Positions 1-9,299 of a DNA stretch of 64,000 nucleotides are shown here, in pieces. The DNA is from Ruminococcus sp. XPD3002. GTDB lineage: Bacteria; Bacillota; Clostridia; Oscillospirales; Ruminococcaceae. A program made the position numbers and the translations under genes. The stretch lies in NCBI GenBank assembly GCA_900119535.1, contig FPJT01000003.1, forward strand, positions 246,546 to 310,545, read 5' to 3'. Each line of letters opens with the position of its first letter. The stretch's first letter is position 1. The notes under the pieces are model-generated. The model ran no database searches. It was not told where the DNA came from and saw nothing but the letters and a program-made list of their open reading frames with translations.

Positions 1-939
1 TCTCACAAGATAAACAACGTTCTCGGTCAGGCGCTTCTTGCAAAGAAAATGGGCAAGACTCGTCTTATCGCTGAGACAGGCGCAGGTCAGCACGGAGTTG
101 CAACTGCTACTGCCGCTGCACTTCTCGATATGGAGTGCGTTGTATTCATGGGCGAAGAGGACACTATCCGTCAGGCTCTCAACGTTTACCGCATGAGACT
201 CCTCGGCGCAGAGGTCATCCCCGTAAAGACAGGTACCGCTACCCTTAAGGACGCCGTTTCGGAGGCTATGCGTGAGTGGACTTCACGTATCGATGATACA
301 CACTACTGCCTCGGTTCCGTTATGGGACCTCACCCTTTCCCCACTATCGTAAGGGACTTTCAGGCTGTTATCTCAAGGGAATCAAGAGCTCAGATACTCG
401 AAAAGGAAGGCAGGCTCCCCGACGCTGTTATCGCTTGTGTAGGCGGCGGCTCGAACGCTATCGGCAGCTTCTATCACTTCATCCCCGACGAGGGAGTTCG
501 TCTCATCGGCTGTGAGGCTGCGGGACGAGGTATAGATACCTTTGAAACTGCCGCTACGGTCAACACGGGAAGAATAGGCATCTTCCACGGCATGAAGTCC
601 TATTTCTGCCAGGACGAATACGGTCAGATAGCTCCCGTTTACTCTATCTCCGCAGGTCTCGACTACCCCGGAGTTGGTCCCGAACACGCTTACCTCCACG
701 ATATCGGCAGAGCTGAATACGTTCCCGTTACGGACGATGAAGCTGTAAACGCATTCGAGTTCCTTTCACGTACAGAGGGAATCATCCCCGCTATCGAGTC
801 CGCACACGCTGTAGCATACGCTATGAAACTCGCTCCGACTATGGACAAGGACAAGATAATCATCATAACAGTTTCGGGCAGAGGCGACAAGGACTGTGCT
901 GCCATCGCCCGCTACAGAGGGGAGGATATCCATGAGTAA
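1..939 (+). CDS. trpB: Tryptophan synthase beta chain, 5'-truncated by the window edge
   Basis: TrpB makes L-tryptophan from indole and serine using PLP, in an alpha2-beta2 complex with TrpA. The frame is open from base 1, where the peptide begins SHKINN; the lysine of this motif is the conserved PLP Schiff-base lysine. The phosphate-binding motif GGGSNAIG follows near bases 445-470, and the C-terminal SGRGDKD segment is typical of the family. About 312 residues are present and roughly 80-85 N-terminal residues lie outside the window. The stop overlaps the trpA start by 8 bp, so the two are translationally coupled. Other trp genes presumably lie upstream. Confidence 0.97.
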   Translation, partial: SHKINNVLGQALLAKKMGKTRLIAETGAGQHGVATATAAALLDMECVVFMGEEDTIRQALNVYRMRLLGAEVIPVKTGTATLKDAVSEAMREWTSRIDDTHYCLGSVMGPHPFPTIVRDFQAVISRESRAQILEKEGRLPDAVIACVGGGSNAIGSFYHFIPDEGVRLIGCEAAGRGIDTFETAATVNTGRIGIFHGMKSYFCQDEYGQIAPVYSISAGLDYPGVGPEHAYLHDIGRAEYVPVTDDEAVNAFEFLSRTEGIIPAIESAHAVAYAMKLAPTMDKDKIIIITVSGRGDKDCAAIARYRGEDIHE

Positions 940-1711
940 TATCAGATCCGCTTTCAGAAACGGCAAAGCATTCATTCCATTCATCACCTGCGGTGATCCC
1001 GACCTTGAAACTACCGCAAAGATAGTACGTGCGGCTGCCGAGAACGGTGCCGACCTTATCGAACTTGGTATCCCCTTCTCCGATCCTACCGCAGAAGGTC
1101 CCGTGATACAGGGTGCAAACCTCCGCGCACTGAGCGGCGGCGTTACCACTGACAAGATATTCGATCTCGTTGCAGAGCTTCGCAAAGATGTCAAGATACC
1201 TATGGTATTCATGACCTATGCAAACGTGGTATTCTCATATGATGCAGAAAGATTCATGGCTCGCTGCTGCGAGACAGGTATAGGCGGAGTTATACTCCCC
1301 GACCTTCCTTTCGAGGAAAAAGACGAGTTTTCAGCCGTTGCCAGACAGTACGGCATCGACCTTATCTCACTTATCGCTCCGACTTCTGCCGACAGGATTG
1401 CTATGATCGCTAAGGAAGCAGACGGCTTCATCTACGTGGTATCAAGTCTCGGAGTTACAGGCGTTAGAAGCGAGATAACCACAAATATCGGCGATATCGT
1501 AGAGGTCATCCGTCAGAGCACCGATACTCCATGTGCAGTCGGATTCGGCATCTCGGAACCTGAACAGGCTGCAAAAATGGCTTCATTGTCAGACGGCGCT
1601 ATCGTTGGTTCGGCAATAATCCGCATCATCGAAAAATACGGCAGGGATGCAGCTCCATACGTAGGCGAATACGTAAAGAGAATGAAGGACGCTGTCAGGT
1701 CAGTGGACTGA
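932..1711 (+). CDS. trpA: Tryptophan synthase alpha chain
   Basis: TrpA cleaves indole-3-glycerol phosphate to indole, which is channelled to TrpB. The 259-residue product has the usual family length. It shows the (beta/alpha)8 hallmarks: FITCGDPD near the N terminus, [14 protein letters not shown] with the catalytic Glu and Asp region, LPDLPFEE in the middle, and GFGISEPEQ with GAIVGSAI phosphate-binding segments near the C terminus. The ATG at 932 is chosen because GAGGGGAGGA lies just upstream and MSNIRSAF matches TrpA N termini; a start further upstream would only extend into trpB. A small hairpin (GTCAG/CTGAC, 1699-1712) overlaps the stop, but there is no convincing terminator. Confidence 0.97.
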   Translation: MSNIRSAFRNGKAFIPFITCGDPDLETTAKIVRAAAENGADLIELGIPFSDPTAEGPVIQGANLRALSGGVTTDKIFDLVAELRKDVKIPMVFMTYANVVFSYDAERFMARCCETGIGGVILPDLPFEEKDEFSAVARQYGIDLISLIAPTSADRIAMIAKEADGFIYVVSSLGVTGVRSEITTNIGDIVEVIRQSTDTPCAVGFGISEPEQAAKMASLSDGAIVGSAIIRIIEKYGRDAAPYVGEYVKRMKDAVRSVD

Positions 1712-1748
1712 CAAGTTGGTTAAATTATTTTAAAAGATTGATATACTC

Positions 1749-1777
1749 TTGACAAACGTTCGGAAAAGTGATATAGT
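1749..1777 (+). promoter_or_regulatory. Sigma-A-type promoter for the ACT-domain gene and hom
   Basis: TTGACA (1749-1754) and TATAGT (1772-1777) are separated by 17 bp, directly upstream of the ACT gene and downstream of trpA. This suggests that the threonine/methionine branch genes are transcribed separately from the trp operon. Confidence 0.8.
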
Positions 1778-1839
1778 AATTTAGTAATGTACAGTTGTTC
1801 GTCACTGACGGACGATTTCTCGATTAAGGGTGAACGATT

Positions 1840-2283
1840 ATGAACGACAGATCTCAGCTTATCGTTATAGATTCCAATATTCTCCCCGACGTTTTTACCA
1901 AAGTACTTGATGTCAAGAAGCTTATGGCTCAGCGCGGAGAAAAAAGCTTTGCATCAGCCTGCAAGCGTATCGGTATCTCACGAAGCGCCTATTACAAGTA
2001 TAAGGACAGCGTTTTCTCATACGAGGAGCTGTTCAACCGCAGGATAGTCAATATGTACCTGCTTCTCAGCGACAGTCCCGGAGTTCTTTCATCGGTCCTG
2101 GTGTTTCTCCACGATCTGGATGCTAATATCCTCACTGTCAATCAGAGCATTCCCGTTGACGGTGCTGCTGCGGTGAATATCTCTCTCCGCCTTACCGAAC
2201 AGTCAGAGGCTCAGCTCAATACCCTTAATTCGATAACAGAACTCGACGGCGTTCTGGAGGTCAAACTCCTTTCCGCCGAATAA
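1840..2283 (+). CDS. ACT domain protein, UPF0735/PheB-like
   Basis: This is a 147-residue protein. The N-terminal half contains a helix-turn-helix-like stretch (SACKRIGISRSAYYKYKDSV), and the C-terminal half (about residues 70-145) is an ACT amino-acid-binding domain (VLSSVLVFLHDLDANILTVNQSIP). The layout matches the UPF0735/PheB family, which commonly sits beside homoserine dehydrogenase in Firmicutes. It probably senses an amino acid and regulates hom or its product. The hom gene starts 21 bp downstream, so the two are an operon. The exact ligand cannot be told from sequence. Confidence 0.85.
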   Translation: MNDRSQLIVIDSNILPDVFTKVLDVKKLMAQRGEKSFASACKRIGISRSAYYKYKDSVFSYEELFNRRIVNMYLLLSDSPGVLSSVLVFLHDLDANILTVNQSIPVDGAAAVNISLRLTEQSEAQLNTLNSITELDGVLEVKLLSAE

Positions 2284-2304
2284 TATCCCGGAGGTTTTTC
2301 ATTT

Positions 2305-3498
2305 ATGTCAGTTAAATTTGCAGTATTAGGTCACGGTGTCGTAGGTTCGGGCGTCGTAGAACTCTTCTATAAGAACAAAAAGAGTATCGAGAGGCGCGCA
2401 GGCACCGAGATAGATATCAAATACATCCTCGATCTGAGAGACTTCCCCGATTCTCCCTATCAGGACAAGTTCACAAAGGATTTCAACGATATCGTCAACG
2501 ACGACGAGGTAACTGCTGTTGCCGAGTGTATGGGCGGCGTTGAGCCTGCTTTCACTTTCGTTAAGGCTTGTCTGGAAAAGGGTAAGAGCGTTTCAACTTC
2601 AAACAAGGAGCTCGTTGCGGAAAAAGGCGACATTCTCCTTGCTGCTGCAAAAGCAAATAACTGCAACTTCTTCTTCGAGGCAAGTGTCGGCGGTGCTATA
2701 CCGATAATCCGTCCGCTCCACAAGTGCCTTGCAGCTAATGATATTTCCGAGGTTTCAGGTATCCTCAACGGTACAACAAACTTCATCCTCGCAAAAATGC
2801 ACGACGATTCAATGGACTTCGCTGACGCACTCAAGCTCGCTCAGGAGCTCGGCTACGCTGAAAAGGATCCTACCGCCGATATCGAAGGTCATGACGCATG
2901 CAGAAAGATATGCATTATCTCATCTCTCGTTTTCGGCAAGCACGTTTACCCGAAGAGCGTTTACACAAAGGGACTCACTCAGCTTGAACTCTGTGATGTA
3001 GACTCCGCTGAAGTACTCGGCTACGCTATAAAGCTCATTGCAAATGTGAGAAAGACTGCCGACGGCAAGATACTCCCGACTGTTATGCCTACACTCGTTT
3101 CATTCGATAACATAATGTCAGGCGTAAACGACGTCTTCAACGCTGTTATGGTCAGCGGCGACGGTATCGACAAGGTTATGTTCTACGGACGCGGTGCAGG
3201 TAAACTGCCTACTGCAAGTGCCGTACTCGGCGACGTTATCGAGACTATCAAGCAGACAGATACAGAGGTCTCACAGGTCTGGGAGCCTGCTTCCGATGAC
3301 AGCTTCATCGCTTCCGCAGACGAGTATACTGCAAAGTGGTATTTCCGTGTTCCTCTGGACTGCAAGTCAGTCGGTGAGGGCGCATATACTTCCGACGCAG
3401 GCATCTCATTCATCTGCGATAAGGAACTCTCTTTCAAGGAGGCTTCCGCTAAGGCTGCCGAACTTGGCGCCCTCGCTTTCATGCCTGTTATGGACTAA
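2305..3498 (+). CDS. hom: Homoserine dehydrogenase
   Basis: This enzyme reduces aspartate semialdehyde to homoserine with NAD(P)H, the branch point to threonine and methionine. Visible motifs are the dinucleotide-binding GHGVVGSGV at the N terminus, SNKELVAEKGD, GILNGTTNFIL, and the signature GYAEKDPTADIEGHDACRK containing the catalytic Lys and Asp. At 397 residues it is slightly shorter than the 430-residue forms, so its C-terminal ACT region is compact. Regulation may be helped by the separate ACT protein encoded just upstream. CCCGGAGG is the ribosome binding site. It converges with the paaK-like gene across a family A repeat. Confidence 0.96.
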   Translation: MSVKFAVLGHGVVGSGVVELFYKNKKSIERRAGTEIDIKYILDLRDFPDSPYQDKFTKDFNDIVNDDEVTAVAECMGGVEPAFTFVKACLEKGKSVSTSNKELVAEKGDILLAAAKANNCNFFFEASVGGAIPIIRPLHKCLAANDISEVSGILNGTTNFILAKMHDDSMDFADALKLAQELGYAEKDPTADIEGHDACRKICIISSLVFGKHVYPKSVYTKGLTQLELCDVDSAEVLGYAIKLIANVRKTADGKILPTVMPTLVSFDNIMSGVNDVFNAVMVSGDGIDKVMFYGRGAGKLPTASAVLGDVIETIKQTDTEVSQVWEPASDDSFIASADEYTAKWYFRVPLDCKSVGEGAYTSDAGISFICDKELSFKEASAKAAELGALAFMPVMD

Positions 3499-3527
3499 CG
3501 TATACATAAGTATTATATATTTTCTAT

Positions 3528-3728
3528 CGGGGGAAAACCTTTCTGAGGAAAGGTTCTTCCCCCGAACCCCTTTTCCAAAGACTTTTGCCCCAAATTTTAA
3601 GCCTTACAGGGTACTCTCTCATAGTATAACCGAACCGGTAGTTTACATGAGTACCCTGTAAGGCTTAAAATTTAAAGTAAGGCTCCGAAAATGATTAAGG
3701 GAAACCCTCGCTCAGAGAGTTCCCCTCA
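3528..3728. repeat. Palindrome-array repeat family A, copy 1
   Basis: This ~200-bp intergenic element lies between two convergent genes and recurs at 9300-9496. It holds three successive inverted repeats: a GC-rich 5' hairpin (AACCTTTC/GAAAGGTT inside GGGGGAA/TTCCCCC), a perfect 25-bp inverted repeat (3592-3616 with 3649-3673) around a 32-nt loop, and a 3' hairpin with GGGAA/TTCCC arms. No ORF of note is inside. It may serve as a bidirectional terminator or be a MITE/REP-like element. Confidence 0.85.
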
Positions 3729-3758
3729 ATAAAATACATAAATACTTATATATACATA

Positions 3759-4994
3759 TCAATCATAACGCTCGTCGATAACTCTTGCGGTCTTTTTGGT
3801 ACTTCTCGGAAGGACGCCCACTTCGACCACCTTTACTATCGGTGTAAAGCCTATGCGGCTCTTGACCTTTTCAGCAATGCGCTTTGCAAGGTCGTTGAAA
3901 TCGTAATCTCCTGTAGTCTCGACGTAGATACGCATAGTGTCCTTACCGTCAAGATGCGAGATACGTATCTGATACTCGCTTGATATCTCCGCGAATCCGC
4001 CGAGTATCTCCTCAATCTGGCTCGGGAACACGTTAACGCCCTTTATCTTCATCATATCGTCGGTACGTCCCATGATGGTATCTATTCTCGGATAGCATCG
4101 TCCGCAGCTGCACTTCTCGGGGATGATACGGGAGAGGTCATGTGTTCTGTAGCGGATGAGCGGAGCGCCCTCCTTCACCAGTGTGGTTATCACTATCTCG
4201 CCGTATTCGCCGTCGGGGAGATTCTCGCCTGTTACAGGATCGATTATCTCTATGTAGATATAGTCGTCCCAGTAGTGCATACCTGTACCGCATTCGCAGT
4301 TTATACCGATGCCGGGACCGTATATCTCGGTAAGTCCGTAGATATCATACAACTCGATACCGAGCTCGTTTGCGATACGGTCACGCATTTTCTGGCTCCA
4401 GCGCTCCGAACCGATAACGCCCTTCTTAAGCTTTATCCTGTCACGGATACCGCGCTTCTGTATCTCCTCGGCAAGGAGGAGCGCATAGGATGAAGTTGCA
4501 CATATAACAGTGCTCTCCATATCCTGCATCATCTGAAGCTGCTTGTCGGTGTTGCCCGGTCCCATAGGAATTACCATTGCACCGAGTTTTTCTGCGCCGT
4601 TCTGGAAACCGATACCCGCAGTCCAAAGACCGTAGCCGGGAGTTATCTGTATCCTGTCCATATTTGTGATTCCTGCTGTTTCGTAGCAGCGCTTGAACAT
4701 TATTGCCCAGTCGTCAACATCCTTAGCTGTATAGGGGATGATAACGGGAGTACCTGTTGTACCTGATGAGGAGTGTATGCGTACTATCTCCTCCTCGGGA
4801 GCTGTCATAAGTCCCAGAGGGTAAGCGTCACGGAGGTCCTTTTTTTCCGAGAAGGGCAGGTTTGCGAAGTCCTCGGCAGAATGTATCTCGGTTATGCCTG
4901 CTTCTTCAAGCTTTTTTCCGTAGAAGCTCTCAGCAGCAACAAGTGCTCTGATACGGTCATTGACCAGTTTTATCTGTTCATCGGTTATCTGCAT
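3759..4994 (-). CDS. paaK: Phenylacetate-CoA ligase-like adenylate-forming enzyme
   Basis: The 411-residue protein belongs to the PaaK family of aryl/phenylacetate-CoA ligases, which activate arylacetates with ATP and CoA. Visible motifs are the P-loop SSSGTTGTPVIIPYT, YGLTEIYGPG (A5), a C-X-C cluster region CSCGRCYPR, and a C-terminal lid GRTDDMMKIKGVNVFPSQIE. Length is close to the family norm of about 430. It is the last gene of an iorA-iorB-paaK operon, 14 bp behind iorB, so its substrate is likely phenylacetate, indoleacetate or a similar acid. The direction could be activation for reductive carboxylation. Substrate choice is inference. Confidence 0.9.
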   Translation of the reverse strand: MQITDEQIKLVNDRIRALVAAESFYGKKLEEAGITEIHSAEDFANLPFSEKKDLRDAYPLGLMTAPEEEIVRIHSSSGTTGTPVIIPYTAKDVDDWAIMFKRCYETAGITNMDRIQITPGYGLWTAGIGFQNGAEKLGAMVIPMGPGNTDKQLQMMQDMESTVICATSSYALLLAEEIQKRGIRDRIKLKKGVIGSERWSQKMRDRIANELGIELYDIYGLTEIYGPGIGINCECGTGMHYWDDYIYIEIIDPVTGENLPDGEYGEIVITTLVKEGAPLIRYRTHDLSRIIPEKCSCGRCYPRIDTIMGRTDDMMKIKGVNVFPSQIEEILGGFAEISSEYQIRISHLDGKDTMRIYVETTGDYDFNDLAKRIAEKVKSRIGFTPIVKVVEVGVLPRSTKKTARVIDERYD

Positions 4995-5008
4995 AAGTTT
5001 TATTCCTT

Positions 5009-5581
5009 TCAGCTTATATAATTGAGAGCCTTTTTGTTCAGCTCTACGAACTGCGGTTTAACGTTCTTTTCCATAGCTCTTTCCGCATCACCGATCGTGA
5101 AGGGAAGGAATCCGCTTCTTATAGCTGCGCCCAGCATCACCATATTGAGTACCTTCGGTGAACCGAGGTCACGGCAGGCTTTAGCGCCGTCAACGATAAC
5201 GAGGTCGTTAACGCAGCCTTTGAGGTAGTTCATCATTTCCTCGCCGTTGTATGAGGATTCTTTCAGTACGGCAGTAACAGGCATAACGGGATGAGTGTTG
5301 ACTATAACGCATCCGCTGTCGCTGAGATACGGCAGCATACGTACAGCCTCGGCAGGCTCGAAAGCGATTATGATATCCGCCTGCTTTCTTCCGAACATAG
5401 GACTGTACATCTCGTTTCCTATCCTGAGGAAGCTGAATACGCTTCCGCCCTTCTGAGCCATACCGATAGTCTCGGCGCTCATAACGTGGTACCCCTTATC
5501 CATTGCGGCAGATGCAGTGAGCTTTGAGGTAAGGACTATTCCCTGTCCTCCGACTCCGCAGAGAAGTATATTATTCGTCAT
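5009..5581 (-). CDS. iorB: Indolepyruvate:ferredoxin oxidoreductase, beta subunit
   Basis: This 190-residue protein is the gamma-domain (POR/KOR type) subunit of indolepyruvate ferredoxin oxidoreductase, which interconverts aryl-2-oxoacids and aryl-acyl-CoA with ferredoxin. The N-terminal GVGGQGIVLTSKL and SAETIGMAQKGGSV motifs are diagnostic. Its ATG overlaps the iorA stop by 4 bp (ATGA), so the two subunits are translationally coupled. The paaK-like ligase follows in the same operon. Confidence 0.93.
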   Translation of the reverse strand: MTNNILLCGVGGQGIVLTSKLTASAAMDKGYHVMSAETIGMAQKGGSVFSFLRIGNEMYSPMFGRKQADIIIAFEPAEAVRMLPYLSDSGCVIVNTHPVMPVTAVLKESSYNGEEMMNYLKGCVNDLVIVDGAKACRDLGSPKVLNMVMLGAAIRSGFLPFTIGDAERAMEKNVKPQFVELNKKALNYIS

Positions 5582-7389
5582 TTATCCATACCTCCTATAG
5601 CATCCACAGGGCAGACCTGCGAACAGAGTCCGCAGCCTGTACAGAGTGAACTGTCTATCTTAACTTTTCCGCCCGAGATGATTATTCCGGGACAGCCGAG
5701 ACTGTTGATACACTTCTTGCAGCCTATGCACTTATCCTCGTCAATAACGGCAGGCTTCTCGGGTTTGATGAGTACCGCACATGGCGACTTGAAAATGATA
5801 GCCTTAACGCCCTTTTCCTCGGCTACACGCTTAACTGTATTAACGGCAGTTTCAAGGTCGAGAGGATCGACTGTCTCGACAGTTTTAAGTCCTACTCCCC
5901 TGAGTACTGCTTCTATGCTAACCTTATCGACTACCTGTCCCATCATGGTGCGTCCCGTACCGGGATGAGGCTGATGACCTGTCATTGCAGTAGTGGAGTT
6001 ATCAAGGACGATGAGAGTCATATCCGCCTGATTGTAGACTGCATTTACCGCACCTGTTATAGCCGATGCAAAGAATGTTGAATCTCCCACGAATGCAAAG
6101 CATGTGGTACCGGGATCCATTCTTCCGATGCCCTGCGTGATATTGACTCCTGCCCCCATACAGAGGCATGTATCTACCATATCAAGAGGCATTGCGTTAC
6201 CGAGTGTGTAGCAGCCGATATCGCCGCAGAAAACACACTTCTTGCCCTTCATCGCAGTCTTTACCGCATAGAATGAAGCTCTGTGGGGACATCCTGCACA
6301 GAGTACGGGAGGTCTTACAGGAAGCTCGGGAGGAGCGTCCATTTCCTTTACCGCAGGCTTTTCCCAGCCCATGAACTCGGCGATGCAGCAGTATACGCTG
6401 TCGCAGGTATTCTCACCTGCGGTCTGAACGTCGCCAGTAAGTTTGCCTCGTATTTTCGTGTTAAGGTGATATTTTCCGCATACGTAAGTAAGTTCACGCT
6501 CGATAACGGGATCGAGTTCCTCGATACAGAGCACCTCGTCCAGATCCTTGAGGAATTCAACGGCAGCCTTCTCGGGGAACGGGAAAGGAGTTGAGACCTT
6601 GAAAAGCTTCGGAGCGCTTCTGTCCACGATAGCCTCTGAAACGTATGTGAAGCTGATACCGTGTGAAGCGATTCCCTTTCTGCATGAAGGATCAGCAGGA
6701 AGAATTATCGCATTGCGGTGGTATTCCGAGAAAACATCGGATAACTCGATATTCCTCTTTTCTATATTCTTGTGTGCATTGTATGAGAGCTTCGGAAATA
6801 TTACCCACTTTGAAGGATCCTTCTCAAAGCCTTCGGGCTTATGGGTGTAATACTCCTCGGGATCCTTTACATCAATGGAAGCATATCCGTGACAGACTCT
6901 TGTGGTAGGTCTGAAAAGCACGGGAGTATGATACATCTCCGAGTAAGCAAAGGCATCACGTATCATATCGTAAGCCTCCTGTACCGATGAAGGATCGAAG
7001 CAGGGCAGCTTTGAGAATGCCGCAAAATGACGCGTATCCTGTTCGGTCTGCGAGGAGATCGGTCCGGGATCGTCAGCGACCATTATTACCATTCCGCCTT
7101 TGACGCCTATGTAGGCAAGGCTCATCAGCGGATCGGCTGCAACGTTGAGTCCGACCTGCTTCATGGTCACCATTGTACGTGCGCCGCAGTACGCAGCACC
7201 TGCACCAAGCTCCATTGCTGCCTTTTCGTTTACGGACCACTCCACGTATATATCGCCTTTATTGTTCTTTGCTGTGGTCTCGAGGACCTCCGTTGAAGGA
7301 GTTCCGGGGTAACCGCATATAAGATCAAGTCCTGCGGCAATAGCACCTCTTGCTATGGCTGCATTTCCCATTAAAAATTCCTTATGCAT
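5578..7389 (-). CDS. iorA: Indolepyruvate:ferredoxin oxidoreductase, alpha subunit
   Basis: This is the 603-residue large subunit. The N terminus (MGNAAIARGAIAAG) starts the pyrimidine-binding domain. The TPP-binding core shows CGDIGCYTLGNAMPL and FVGDSTFF with LDNSTTAMTGHQPHPG. The C terminus carries two 4Fe-4S motifs, CIGCKKCINSLGCP and CTGCGLCSQVCP. The enzyme oxidises aromatic 2-oxoacids to aryl-CoA and reduces ferredoxin, or runs in reverse. The neighbouring aryl-CoA ligase and trpBA favour the reductive direction in a rumen-type bacterium, but sequence cannot fix it. Its promoter should lie within 7390-7620. Confidence 0.95.
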   Translation of the reverse strand: MHKEFLMGNAAIARGAIAAGLDLICGYPGTPSTEVLETTAKNNKGDIYVEWSVNEKAAMELGAGAAYCGARTMVTMKQVGLNVAADPLMSLAYIGVKGGMVIMVADDPGPISSQTEQDTRHFAAFSKLPCFDPSSVQEAYDMIRDAFAYSEMYHTPVLFRPTTRVCHGYASIDVKDPEEYYTHKPEGFEKDPSKWVIFPKLSYNAHKNIEKRNIELSDVFSEYHRNAIILPADPSCRKGIASHGISFTYVSEAIVDRSAPKLFKVSTPFPFPEKAAVEFLKDLDEVLCIEELDPVIERELTYVCGKYHLNTKIRGKLTGDVQTAGENTCDSVYCCIAEFMGWEKPAVKEMDAPPELPVRPPVLCAGCPHRASFYAVKTAMKGKKCVFCGDIGCYTLGNAMPLDMVDTCLCMGAGVNITQGIGRMDPGTTCFAFVGDSTFFASAITGAVNAVYNQADMTLIVLDNSTTAMTGHQPHPGTGRTMMGQVVDKVSIEAVLRGVGLKTVETVDPLDLETAVNTVKRVAEEKGVKAIIFKSPCAVLIKPEKPAVIDEDKCIGCKKCINSLGCPGIIISGGKVKIDSSLCTGCGLCSQVCPVDAIGGMDK

Positions 7390-7622
7390 AATGCACCTCT
7401 TCAGTCATAAAGATAATACTAAAATCCATTCCGACGTCCTTATACGCACAGTATCAGACATCGGAAAACCTACCTTTTATTTTACTACTTTTTGCGTTTC
7501 GTGTCAATGAATAATAAAGCATTTATACAATTCCGACATAACGGCAGTTCTTTTTTAGTACAAAACGTCACCGCACCATAACAGTCAGGTGATAAAAGAG
7601 TGAAATACATGTGAAAATACTC

Positions 7623-7651
7623 TTGTAAAACCGGTAAAAGCATGGTATAAT
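7623..7651 (+). promoter_or_regulatory. Probable promoter of the putP-like gene
   Basis: TTGTAA (7623-7628) and TATAAT (7646-7651) are spaced by 17 bp. The 354-bp gap 7390-7743 separates the divergent iorA and putP genes and otherwise holds only the presumed iorA promoter and the leader described next. Confidence 0.7.
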
Positions 7652-7681
7652 GATATTTACAGTTTTTGCGCAATAAAAATG

Positions 7682-7743
7682 GAAGGAGGATATGATATCT
7701 TCTGCTGTGATAAGCTTCTCTGCAAAGATATCATGATAATCTT
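7682..7743 (+). promoter_or_regulatory. Unusual start region: strong SD separated from ATG by a hairpin, with a 14-codon leader ORF
   Basis: A strong Shine-Dalgarno (AAGGAGGA, about 7683-7690) is followed at once by ATG 7692, which opens a 14-codon ORF ending at TGA 7734-7736. The same bases form an inverted repeat, ATGATATCTT (7692-7701) with AAGATATCAT (7725-7734). The putP ATG at 7744 has no good SD of its own. Folding the hairpin would place the strong SD about 9-10 nt from it. Alternatively the leader ORF couples translation. Confidence 0.5.
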
Positions 7744-9285
7744 ATGTCAAGATCTGTAATATGTATTCTCATTACCATACTTGCATACCTTGCAATGATG
7801 GTCATCATTGGCTTTGTCTATTCAAAAAAGAACAGCAATGTCAATGACTTCTATCTGGGCGGCAGAAAGCTCGGTCCGCTCGTATCAGCAATGAGCGCCG
7901 AAGCTTCCGACATGAGCAGCTACCTGCTTATGGGACTTCCCGGACTCGCTTACCTCTGCGGTACCGCAGAAGTCGGCTGGACTGCCATCGGTCTTGCGGC
8001 AGGTACTTACCTGAACTGGCTCTTTGTTGCAAAACGCCTGAGAGTCTATTCCCAGAAATGCCGCAACTCGATAACCATACCCGATTTCTTCTCTAACCGC
8101 TTCAGAGACGAAAAGCACATCCTTATGGGTATATCCGCTGTTATCATACTGGTATTCTTCGTACCGTATACAGCATCGGGATTCTCTGCCTGCGGAAAGC
8201 TCTTCAATCAGCTCTTCGGCTGGGAATACCACACCGCAATGATAATCAGTGCGATAATCATCATCCTATACACCAGTCTCGGAGGATTCCTTGCAGCAAG
8301 CTTCACCGACCTTATCCAGAGCATAGTTATGACTACCGCACTCGCTATACTCGTTATTTACGGCGTTTACACAGCAGGCGGTCTCGACAACGTTATGGAT
8401 AACGCAAAGAGCCTTACAAACTACCTCAACTTCACCCAGACTCGTACTGCGGAAGGCGAGCCCGTACCGTTCAGCTTCATCAGCATAGTATCAACTCTTG
8501 CATGGGGACTCGGATACTTCGGTATGCCACATATCCTGCTCCGCTTCATGGCTATCGATGACAAGAACAAGATAAAGACTTCAAGAAGAATAGCTTCTGT
8601 ATGGGTAGTTATCGCAATGGGCGTTGCAGTTTTCATCGGTATCATCGGTAACGCTCTTACTGCTCAGGGACACGTAAAGTCACTTCCTACATCAGCAGAA
8701 TCAGAGACTGTCGTTCTTGAAATGGCTACGATACTCAGCAAGCACAGCATCCCTGCCGCACTTGTTGCAGGTCTCATATTCGCAGGAATCCTTGCCTGTA
8801 CCATGTCCACATCCGATTCACAGCTCCTTGCAGCTTCTTCAAGCCTTTCCGAGAACCTTCTCAAAGGCGTTTTCAGAGTAAAGCTCAGCGAAAAAACAGC
8901 TATGTTGACTGCAAGATCAGTACTCATAGTTATCGCAGTTCTCGGCGTTATCCTCGCCTGGGACAGCAGTTCATCGGTATTCCGTGTTGTTTCATTCGCC
9001 TGGGCAGGATTCGGAGCTACATTCGGTCCGCTTATGCTGACTTCTCTCTTCTGGAAGCGTACAAACAAGTACGGTGCGATAGCAGGTCTTATAACAGGCG
9101 GCGTTATGATATTCGTATGGAAGTTTGCTGTAAGACCTATGGGCGGAAGCCTTGACATCTACGAGCTTCTCCCTGCATTTATCTGCGCACTTGTTGCTAT
9201 CATCGTTGTTTCTCTCATGACTCCTGCACCTGACAAGGAGATTACTGACGAATTCGACGCAGTTAAAGCAGAACTCAACAGTTGA
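7744..9285 (+). CDS. putP: Sodium/proline-type symporter (SSS family)
   Basis: This is a 513-residue integral membrane protein with about 12-13 hydrophobic segments, matching the solute:sodium symporter family and especially PutP. It shows FYLGGRKLGPLVSAMSAEASDMSSYLLMGLPG near the N terminus (Na+ and substrate site region), GWTAIGLAAGTYLNW, and LAWGLGYFGMPHILLRFMA in the middle. It would import proline or a related solute with Na+. The gene is monocistronic and ends at a family A repeat. The substrate is inferred from family similarity. Confidence 0.9.
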   Translation: MSRSVICILITILAYLAMMVIIGFVYSKKNSNVNDFYLGGRKLGPLVSAMSAEASDMSSYLLMGLPGLAYLCGTAEVGWTAIGLAAGTYLNWLFVAKRLRVYSQKCRNSITIPDFFSNRFRDEKHILMGISAVIILVFFVPYTASGFSACGKLFNQLFGWEYHTAMIISAIIIILYTSLGGFLAASFTDLIQSIVMTTALAILVIYGVYTAGGLDNVMDNAKSLTNYLNFTQTRTAEGEPVPFSFISIVSTLAWGLGYFGMPHILLRFMAIDDKNKIKTSRRIASVWVVIAMGVAVFIGIIGNALTAQGHVKSLPTSAESETVVLEMATILSKHSIPAALVAGLIFAGILACTMSTSDSQLLAASSSLSENLLKGVFRVKLSEKTAMLTARSVLIVIAVLGVILAWDSSSSVFRVVSFAWAGFGATFGPLMLTSLFWKRTNKYGAIAGLITGGVMIFVWKFAVRPMGGSLDIYELLPAFICALVAIIVVSLMTPAPDKEITDEFDAVKAELNS

Positions 9286-9299
9286 TTATATGTTTTTTC

